Shown here piece by piece: positions 1-4,914 of a stretch of 5,666 nt of DNA. The translations under genes were made by a program, and so were the position numbers. Every line of letters begins with the position of its first letter. The stretch's first letter is position 1. Source of the stretch: an uncultured Gammaproteobacteria bacterium (GTDB taxonomy: Bacteria > Pseudomonadota > Gammaproteobacteria > CAIUAS01); assembly GCA_903897205.1 (NCBI GenBank), contig CAIUAS010000114.1, positions 1-5,666 of the forward strand, written 5' to 3'. Under the pieces are notes generated by a model. That model was not told where the DNA came from, did no database searches, and worked only from the letters and a program-made list of their open reading frames with translations.

Positions 1-51
1 CCTTTCAGCGATAGCAAGCAGGGTAGTAGAGTGTAAACACTGTTCAAAAGA

Positions 52-1314
52 TCATTTTAAAGAGGAGAGTTCGTGGAGAATATCGAAGGTTTCAATAAAA
101 TATAAACGGTTGTGAAGTCCTGTTAAGCTGTCATGATGTGCAAGGTGCGCTAGATGCGTTTTATTAAGCAAAAGCTCATTTTGGGTTATTTTATGAAGTT
201 TTATTTCTTGTTTTAAAAGCGATATGGTTCCTGTTAGTTTATTTGATTTTTTTTCTAATTTGTCCTGTGAGTTTTGAAATGCTTTTAGCATGAAATTTAT
301 GGCGGTTGATACGGAAGCTAATTCATCGTTTCCAGTGACGGTGACACGTCTTGAAAGTACTTTTTCATTGCTTATTTTTAAAATTTGGTTGTTTAGATAT
401 TCTAACCTTAGGATAATTAATTTTTTCAGTAGCCACCACAGTAGTAAGGATAAAAGTAATACTAATGCTAGCACTGAACCGATATAATAAGTAAGTGTTT
501 CAATGCCTGTTTGATAGATCAATCTTGGCATAATCACTTTTATCATCCCTATGGGATTTTTATTGATGTCTCTCAGTAAAAAATAAGCTGATGTTTGTTC
601 GTTATTAATAGGAGTGATAAATTTATCAGACTGCTTAACCATGGATTCAAAAATAGTTTTTAAGGCAGGATTTTTATTAATTTCAGCTAGCTTGATTAGA
701 TTAACGTCGAACTTGGTTGTTGCGGAAATTTTATTTATTAAAGTGGATGATAAATAACGCCCGCTAACTAAAGCACCTAGCGGTGGCGCCGTTTTATTGC
801 CATCGCTCAATGTGCTGATTGCGATTAGCATAATTCCTGAAGGTAATGCGATAAATCCCTGGGTATCGTGATTTAAGTCGGTTTTTCTGATGAGCGGACT
901 GGATGGATAAATATATTTATTTAAACCTACGGGGTAAGGTGCTTGATGGTGATTTTCTATATCGGTTGCGGCGCCGACTAATAATTTTCCTGCTTTATCA
1001 AAATACATGAGTAAATTAATATTGGAGTTAATCATGGCAGCTAGTTTGATATTACTGGCAGGGAAGCTGGGATTTTTACCTAATACATAGGAATAGGCGT
1101 CATCCCAGTGGGCCCAATCGGCGGTGAATGTGCTCAGGGAATAAAGTACTTGATTGATAGCAGAATCAACGCGCTCAATATTGTCATTAACCTGATTGTT
1201 TTCTAATTTGATAAAACCATTAAGTAAAAATATGCGCGAACCAACGAGGGTTAAGGCAAACAACATGCAACTTGCTAGCAAAATTGCTAATACTACTTTC
1301 TTCCTGAACTTCAT
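52..1314 (-). CDS. CHASE4-HAMP sensor with truncated GGDEF domain
   Basis: This is an inner-membrane sensor that would normally couple a periplasmic signal to cyclic-di-GMP synthesis. Numbered from the chosen start: a basic N-terminus (MKFRKK) is followed by a membrane segment at about 7-31. The periplasmic domain spans about 32-274 and carries the CHASE4 hallmark DWAHWDDAY at 66-74. A second membrane segment lies at about 275-300, a HAMP linker at about 297-349, a Lys/Glu-rich coiled coil at about 344-389, and then the GGDEF entry motif HDSLTGLHNRLYF at 394-406. The frame stops at residue 420, before the GGDEF loop, so no cyclase active site is encoded and the product is probably inactive as a cyclase. 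The frame is open up to 1437, but 1314 is preferred: AAGGA lies 7 bases upstream, the start falls just before the first membrane segment, and a good promoter sits inside the longer version. Domain calls are from motif recognition. The signal sensed is unknown. Confidence 0.85.
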   Translation of the reverse strand: MKFRKKVVLAILLASCMLFALTLVGSRIFLLNGFIKLENNQVNDNIERVDSAINQVLYSLSTFTADWAHWDDAYSYVLGKNPSFPASNIKLAAMINSNINLLMYFDKAGKLLVGAATDIENHHQAPYPVGLNKYIYPSSPLIRKTDLNHDTQGFIALPSGIMLIAISTLSDGNKTAPPLGALVSGRYLSSTLINKISATTKFDVNLIKLAEINKNPALKTIFESMVKQSDKFITPINNEQTSAYFLLRDINKNPIGMIKVIMPRLIYQTGIETLTYYIGSVLALVLLLSLLLWWLLKKLIILRLEYLNNQILKISNEKVLSRRVTVTGNDELASVSTAINFMLKAFQNSQDKLEKKSNKLTGTISLLKQEIKLHKITQNELLLNKTHLAHLAHHDSLTGLHNRLYFIETFDILHELSSLK

Positions 1315-1321
1315 TTTAGCG

Positions 1322-1326
1322 TCCTT
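1322..1326 (-). promoter_or_regulatory. Ribosome binding site deciding the sensor start
   Basis: AAGGA on the minus strand lies 7 bases before the ATG at 1314-1312. The alternative ATG at 1437 has AGGGA 5 bases upstream, but it would add a 41-residue, non-membrane extension ahead of the first membrane helix. The ATG at 1371 has no visible Shine-Dalgarno sequence. The site therefore favours 1314. Confidence 0.6.
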
Positions 1327-1387
1327 AAAGTGTCGCCTTCCTGTTATTTGGCTCTCAGCGTTTACTGCCATGCTTTGAGTATGCTGT

Positions 1388-1416
1388 ATAATATATAGCA
1401 TTTTATTGAGATGCAA
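1388..1416 (-). promoter_or_regulatory. Predicted sigma70 promoter of the sensor gene
   Basis: Read on the minus strand, TTGCAT (1416-1411) is followed after exactly 17 bases by TATTAT (1393-1388). Both boxes are close to consensus and the spacing is ideal. Transcription would begin near 1381, giving an untranslated leader of about 66 bases before the start at 1314. Because the promoter lies downstream of the ATG at 1437, that upstream ATG would not be in the transcript. This rests on sequence match only. Confidence 0.5.
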
Positions 1417-1533
1417 TTGTAGAGATCCTTTGAGCATGAATATCCCTAACCTAATCTCAACGGGATGAGTATATTAATTTGATATTGGTTATTAGATGAG
1501 TAAAGTAGTGCTGGAATATGCAATTAAAAATTA

Positions 1534-1592
1534 GGGCTGCCGTCTAACACCTACTGTATGATAAGAACGTCCTGTAAATAGAACGGCAGGCT
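1534..1592 (-). repeat. Inverted repeat, possible large-loop terminator or small element
   Basis: CTGCCGT (1537-1543) is an exact inverted repeat of ACGGCAG (1583-1589). Flanking CT/AG bases extend the pairing around a one-base bulge. The loop is about 39 bases. Read on the minus strand, the distal arm is followed within a few bases by TAATTTTTAATT, as expected downstream of a terminator for the trmY-like gene, but the loop is much longer than a normal intrinsic terminator's. It could instead be the remnant of a small mobile repeat or a structured RNA. No second copy is present in the window. Confidence 0.35.
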
Positions 1593-1682
1593 TAATTTAA
1601 AGAATGTGTATCATAAGCGAATTATTAAAGAGGTTCTGTAAGCGTTTTCTTAAAATTATATACGTGAATAGTAATTAAATTT

Positions 1683-1705
1683 GAGTGAAGCGGAATGCTT
1701 CATTT
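1683..1705 (-). terminator. Weak hairpin after the trmY-like gene
   Basis: TGAAGC (1686-1691) pairs with GCTTCA (1697-1702) around the loop GGAAT. One more Watson-Crick pair and two G-T pairs at the base extend the stem. It begins about 10 bases after the trmY-like stop. On the minus strand the stem is followed by AAATTT rather than a clean T run, so termination would be weak. On the plus strand TTTT follows directly, but no gene reads in that direction. Confidence 0.35.
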
Positions 1706-1714
1706 TCCTCAAAA

Positions 1715-2314
1715 TTAAAATTCCACTCGATCCAGTTCATAGTTAAGAAGCACCACACATTGCGAGGCAAAGAGCATTTTTCTGCCCAAACTGATCATTT
1801 TGAGGCCACGGCGTTTGAGTCCTTTGACGCTTTTTGGAGGCATGGCTAGGTGATCGCTTAAGACAAAGACAGGGTTTGATCCTAGCTCGGTTGTTCTGAT
1901 ATCTTCTCCCTTGCGGTCGAGTAGATAAATGGGGCGCGTTTCAAGCAGGCTGCTGACTAATTTTTCAAAACCAAAGCCGCTTATCTGTAGACCGGGGGCT
2001 AAGGTCCGGGTTTCATCTTTCTGTAAACCGTGACTGTCTTTTAAGGCTTTTTCCACGAGGGCCAGTACCGCTTCTTCATGAAAGCCGGCGATTGATAATC
2101 CTTTACCGCCTGATAATTTAAGGGTGCGCGGAAAATCTTCGGAGCTATCGAGTATAATATAAACTTCGACATCGTCTCTAAAACCATTAGAAACAAAAAA
2201 AGCATTAATGACAGAATGGGCAACCACTTCAAAATGTTCTCTTGCGCCAACGGTGGATCTAATCCGTTCCCAGCGAGTTGTTCCTTTGCGTGCTCTAATT
2301 ATAAATGTTCGCAT
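1715..2314 (-). CDS. trmY: TrmY-like tRNA pseudouridine methyltransferase (SPOUT)
   Basis: The 199-residue product matches the TrmY family (DUF358/COG1901), SPOUT-class enzymes. In archaea they transfer a methyl group from S-adenosylmethionine to N1 of pseudouridine 54 in the tRNA T-loop. Visible family features are the N-terminal MRTFIIRAR strand, the IAGFHEEA segment near 75-82, IYLLDRKGEDI at 129-139, the cofactor-loop motif FVLSDHLAMP at 150-159, ISLGRKML at 174-181, and the C-terminal NYELDR at 191-196. The last three form the knotted SAM-binding region in this family. Length is normal and there are no interruptions. AGGA lies 7 bases before the ATG. Bacterial members are usually annotated only as putative pseudouridine methyltransferases, because bacterial tRNA normally carries 5-methyluridine at position 54. 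The substrate here is therefore open, although the family assignment is strong. Confidence 0.85.
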   Translation of the reverse strand: MRTFIIRARKGTTRWERIRSTVGAREHFEVVAHSVINAFFVSNGFRDDVEVYIILDSSEDFPRTLKLSGGKGLSIAGFHEEAVLALVEKALKDSHGLQKDETRTLAPGLQISGFGFEKLVSSLLETRPIYLLDRKGEDIRTTELGSNPVFVLSDHLAMPPKSVKGLKRRGLKMISLGRKMLFASQCVVLLNYELDRVEF

Positions 2315-2349
2315 GTGGTTGTCCTAAAAGGTATTTAGTTTCAGAGCTT

Positions 2350-2355
2350 ATCATA
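2350..2355 (-). promoter_or_regulatory. Possible -10 box upstream of the trmY-like gene
   Basis: TATGAT on the minus strand lies about 35 bases before the ATG in an A/T-rich stretch. No good -35 element is found 16-18 bases upstream (the best is TCCGCA), so the call rests on the -10 alone. It occupies the 84-base gap that separates this gene from the frameshifted gene upstream. Confidence 0.25.
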
Positions 2356-2398
2356 AGTATTATTTTTTAATTTGCGGATGAATATCATTACTTTCTTG

Positions 2399-2753
2399 CT
2401 AATTAAATGCAATAAAAACACCATCATGTAAGTTGTCCATAGTTTTTACTGTCAATTGCACCGCAATTTTTTTCTCTTGGAAGAAACGATTTAATGATTC
2501 TAGTAAGACTTTTCCATTATTTTTAATAATAACAATTAATTCGTTAGGCTCGCCTACCCATTTGATCTTCTCTGCTATTTTGGTAGGAGCTGTTTGAAAA
2601 TCAGCATGGATAAGCGTAATACATTTTGCCTATACAAACAATAATGTTACAAGTGGAAAACCCGTCGGTGTAAAGTCCTTCAATGCCAAGGGTAGTAGAC
2701 GCTGTTGTCAAGTTGGCGCTACAACCTTGGGGTACATAAACAATGGATTTCAT
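2399..2753 (-). pseudogene. Frameshifted small gene, possible CheD/CNF-like Cys-His protein
   Basis: An ATG at 2753, preceded by GAGGA at 7 bases, opens a frame reading MKSIVYVPQGCSA and onward for 50 codons to a TGA at 2603-2601. A second frame, open from 2629 to a TAG at 2401-2399, continues with protein-like sequence (CITLIHADFQTAPTKIAEKI, later EPNELIVIIKNNGKVLLESL). The two frames overlap at 2601-2629, where an A4 run (2627-2624) is the likely site of a one-base insertion. Joining them gives about 117 residues with TDGFSTCNIIV followed by CITLIHADF, which places Cys35 about 14 residues before a His. That arrangement recalls the catalytic pair of CheD and CNF-type glutamine deamidases, but this is inference, since I do not recognise the family with certainty. 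The strong ribosome binding site and preserved codon sense in both halves suggest a very recent break, a sequencing error or, less likely, programmed shifting. Confidence 0.6.
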
Positions 2754-2853
2754 TTTTAGATCCTCTATTAATTTAGTAATCGTGAGATATTTTATATAGC
2801 ATAAAATCTACCTGTTTGGGAGAATTTTTTATATACTTACTCGAAGCTACAGG

Positions 2854-2919
2854 TTAGGTGGATGCTAGCACTATTGAGCGAAAGTTAATTTCTAATATAT
2901 GTTGGTTCGTTTTAAACAA
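2854..2919 (-). CDS. Tiny ORF with a perfect Shine-Dalgarno sequence
   Basis: A perfect AGGAGG (2935-2930, minus strand) lies 10 bases before a TTG that opens 21 codons, reading (M)FKTNQHILEINFRSIVLAST, and ends in TAA at 2856-2854. It begins 18 bases after the stop of the 49-codon ORF upstream, so the two could be translated together. I do not recognise the peptide. The perfect Shine-Dalgarno sequence is the only strong evidence. The frame may be the stump of a longer gene, a leader peptide or chance. Confidence 0.22.
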   Translation of the reverse strand: MFKTNQHILEINFRSIVLAST

Positions 2920-2937
2920 TTTACGCCTTCCTCCTAG

Positions 2938-3087
2938 TTAAATCACACATATATTGTCAGTAGTAAATTCGCAACCTTCTTCAAAGATCACATGGCAATA
3001 TTGAATATTGCAAAGCGAAGCTGATGATTCTTTGTTCGAGATTCCAAATTCTTGATTAGCAAATCTAGAATGACTATACTTTGCCAT
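2938..3087 (-). CDS. Small cysteine-containing hypothetical protein
   Basis: This 49-codon frame starts at an ATG preceded by AGGAG at 5 bases. It reads MAKYSHSRFANQEFGISNKE in its first 20 residues and ends in TTDNICVI before TAA. It has four cysteines, at about 26, 31, 39 and 47. Two of them bracket a C-x4-C pair (CNIQYC), whose codons form a 17-base palindrome. There is no signal peptide or membrane segment. A plausible upstream promoter exists at 3144-3172. I do not recognise the protein. The good ribosome binding site and in-frame length make it a reasonable small gene, but it could be the 5' end of a decayed one, since the surroundings contain other broken frames. Confidence 0.4.
   Translation of the reverse strand: MAKYSHSRFANQEFGISNKESSASLCNIQYCHVIFEEGCEFTTDNICVI
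2995..3011. repeat. 17-base palindrome inside the 49-codon ORF
   Basis: GCAATATT (2995-3002) and AATATTGC (3004-3011) are perfect inverted repeats around a single central base. The symmetry resembles an operator for a dimeric regulator, or could form a stem only with a strained loop. It lies inside a putative coding frame rather than in a promoter, so a regulatory role is uncertain. Confidence 0.3.
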
Positions 3088-3357
3088 AAATTCTCCTATG
3101 GCTTTATGCAGAAGGCGAAGAGTCCTTACGTTAACACCACTTTATTCTTCTGTTCCTAGATCAGTTTTTCAATACCTCGATTAAGTTTTTTATGATTTTT
3201 TAGCGGTAAAGGCATTTTTCTGCGCATTAGTTAATAAACAAAGTAAAATTTGGTAAAGGAGTAAAATATAGCGATGTCTCTATATAGGATTTAAAATAGG
3301 TAAACGCAAAAAATTAATTCAAAATCCAAATAGATAGTTAGAAACAGGGAACAATAC
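3088..3357. other. Divergent intergenic region upstream of hsdM
   Basis: This AT-rich stretch separates the minus-strand small ORF from the plus-strand hsdM. No gene is supported. It must carry the hsdM promoter unless an upstream plus-strand transcript exists, but no clear -35/-10 pair was found on the plus strand. The hsdM ribosome binding site AGGGA lies at 3346-3350. Confidence 0.5.
3144..3172 (-). promoter_or_regulatory. Possible promoter for the 49-codon ORF
   Basis: On the minus strand, TTGAAA (3172-3167) is followed after 17 bases by AAGAAT (3149-3144). The -35 matches consensus at five of six positions and the -10 at four of six. Transcription would start near 3137, about 50 bases before the ATG at 3087. 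Such matches occur by chance in AT-rich DNA. Confidence 0.3.
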
Positions 3358-4914
3358 ATGTTAGATAAGATCAAAAAGACCCTCTGGGCAACCGCAGACA
3401 AACTGCGCGCGAATATGGATGCCGCTGAGTATAAACATATTGTGCTGGGTTTGATTTTTCTCAAATATATTTCCGATGCTTTTCAACTGCGGCGTGATGA
3501 ACTCTCTCGCCGTTTCACGGATCAGAATGATGATTACTACGTTCCTGACGCCGATCCAGAAACCCTCGTTCAAGAATTAGAAGATCGTGATTATTATAAA
3601 GAAGTGAATGTCTTTTGGGTTGCCGAAGCTGCTCGATGGGAAAATCTGCGCGCACAAGCCAAACAAGCGAATATTGGTAAATTAATAGATGATGCGCTCT
3701 CACTGATTGAAACAGAAAATCCCAAACTTAAGGGCATGCTCGATAAACGTTATGCGCGTACTCAATTACCCGATGGTAAGTTGGGCGAATTAGTGGATCT
3801 TATTTCATCGATTGGCTTTAGTGCTGCTGGCCAAAATGCAAAAGATTTATTAGGGCAGGTATATGAATATTTTCTCGGTCAATTTGCCAATGCGGAAGGC
3901 AAAAAAGGCGGACAGTTTTATACGCCTGCCAGTATTGTGCAAACACTGGTTGCTGTTTTAGCGCCTCACCATGGCAAAGTCTATGACCCATGCTGTGGTT
4001 CAGGCGGTATGTTTGTGCAGTCAGAAAAATTTATCCAAGCACATGGTGGTAAAATAGGTGACGTATCGATTTACGGGCAAGAGTCCAATCCAACTACCTG
4101 GCGTTTAGCGGCGATGAATCTTGCGATTCGCGGTATCGATTTTAATTTTGGCAAAGAACCGACTGATTCATTCACTAAAAACCAACATCCTGATTTACGC
4201 GCCGATTTTGTCTTGGCTAACCCGCCATTTAATATTTCTGATTGGTGGCACGCTAGTTTAGAAAATGATCTACGCTGGGTTTATGGAACACCGCCACAAG
4301 GCAATGCTAATTACGCCTGGTTGCAGCACATGTTATATCACCTCAAACCCAAGGGGCGTGCAGGCATTGTTTTAGCGAATGGTTCAATGAGTTCTAGTCA
4401 AAATAGCGAAGGTGATATTCGCCAGAAAATGGTAGAGGCTGATGTAGTGGAATGTATGGTTGCTTTACCGGGCCAATTATTTCTTAACACACAAATTCCT
4501 GCGTGTTTATGGTTTCTTGCCAAACAAAAATCTACGCGAAAAGGTGAAATATTATTTATCGATGCCCGTAAACTCGGGACGATGATTAGTCGCGCGCAGA
4601 TTGAATTTTCAGATGCTGATATACAAAAAATTGCTGATACGGTTCACGCATGGCGTGGTGATGATGAGACAAAAGAAATTTATACGGATATTGCAGGCTT
4701 TTGCCGGAGTGTTACGTTGGCTGAAATTGCTGAGCATGGATATGTGCTTACTCCGGGGCGTTATGTGGGTGCAGAAATAGTTGAAGATGATGACGAAGTT
4801 TTTGTGGAAAAAATGCAACGGCTTACTAAGCAATTGGGTGAGCAGATGGTGAGGGGTGAAGCGTTGGATCTGTTAATTCGGCAAAAGCTAGGAGGGTTGG
4901 GGTATGAGTTTTGA
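3358..4914 (+). CDS. hsdM: Type I restriction-modification methyltransferase subunit HsdM
   Basis: This is the modification subunit of a Type I restriction-modification system. Two HsdM plus one HsdS methylate adenine in a split recognition site, and addition of HsdR gives the restriction complex. The 518 residues are a normal full length. The helical HsdM N-terminal domain spans about 1-150 (for example HIVLGLIFLKYISDAF at 27-42). The N6-adenine methyltransferase core follows: GQFYTP at 185-190, the SAM-binding motif YDPCCGSGGMF at 209-219, GQES at 240-243, and the catalytic motif NPPF at 288-291. The C-terminal part contains DARKLGTMISR (402-412) and LTPGRYVG (464-471), typical of the family, and ends in a tail that probably contacts HsdS. 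All key residues are present, so an active enzyme is expected. The ATG at 3358 has AGGGA 7 bases upstream. hsdS begins inside its last codons, indicating one operon and coupled translation. Confidence 0.96.
   Translation: MLDKIKKTLWATADKLRANMDAAEYKHIVLGLIFLKYISDAFQLRRDELSRRFTDQNDDYYVPDADPETLVQELEDRDYYKEVNVFWVAEAARWENLRAQAKQANIGKLIDDALSLIETENPKLKGMLDKRYARTQLPDGKLGELVDLISSIGFSAAGQNAKDLLGQVYEYFLGQFANAEGKKGGQFYTPASIVQTLVAVLAPHHGKVYDPCCGSGGMFVQSEKFIQAHGGKIGDVSIYGQESNPTTWRLAAMNLAIRGIDFNFGKEPTDSFTKNQHPDLRADFVLANPPFNISDWWHASLENDLRWVYGTPPQGNANYAWLQHMLYHLKPKGRAGIVLANGSMSSSQNSEGDIRQKMVEADVVECMVALPGQLFLNTQIPACLWFLAKQKSTRKGEILFIDARKLGTMISRAQIEFSDADIQKIADTVHAWRGDDETKEIYTDIAGFCRSVTLAEIAEHGYVLTPGRYVGAEIVEDDDEVFVEKMQRLTKQLGEQMVRGEALDLLIRQKLGGLGYEF

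Larger units (their letters stand above)
1438..1714. other. Intergenic region between trmY-like and sensor genes
   Basis: There is no supportable gene in these 277 bases on either strand. The stretch is AT-rich and contains the CTGCCGT/ACGGCAG inverted repeat at 1537-1589 and the small hairpin at 1683-1705 just past the trmY-like stop. With the predicted sensor promoter at 1388-1416, this suggests that the two minus-strand genes are transcribed separately. Confidence 0.5.

Noticed and set aside
290..487. Plus-strand open frame of 65 codons opposite the sensor gene
   Set aside because: It lies antisense to the well-supported CHASE4/HAMP coding sequence, has no recognisable motif and is best explained as a shadow of that gene.
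1196..1378. Plus-strand open frame of 60 codons opposite the sensor N-terminus
   Set aside because: It is antisense to the first membrane segment and leader of the sensor, and its composition follows from the opposite strand.
2041..2250. Minus-strand 69-codon frame within the trmY-like gene
   Set aside because: It is out of frame with an intact, family-matching protein, and its hydrophobic look is a by-product of the codon frame.
2601..2629. Programmed +1 frameshifting in the split gene
   Set aside because: No known slippery signal of the prfB kind (a CUU-UGA type site with a Shine-Dalgarno-like stimulator) is visible. The A4 run and the distance to the TGA fit a simple one-base insertion or a sequence error better.
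3274..3294. Six-codon plus-strand ORF (MSLYRI) after an AAAGGAG sequence, as a possible leader peptide for hsdM
   Set aside because: The spacing to the ATG is about 12 bases, too long for good initiation. There are no attenuator-like hairpins after it, and such short frames occur by chance.
3361..3703. Two overlapping minus-strand frames under the hsdM start
   Set aside because: They are antisense to a highly conserved HsdM N-terminal domain and have no independent support.
4609..4833. Minus-strand 74-codon frame opposite the end of hsdM
   Set aside because: It is antisense to conserved HsdM sequence and has no motif or supporting context.
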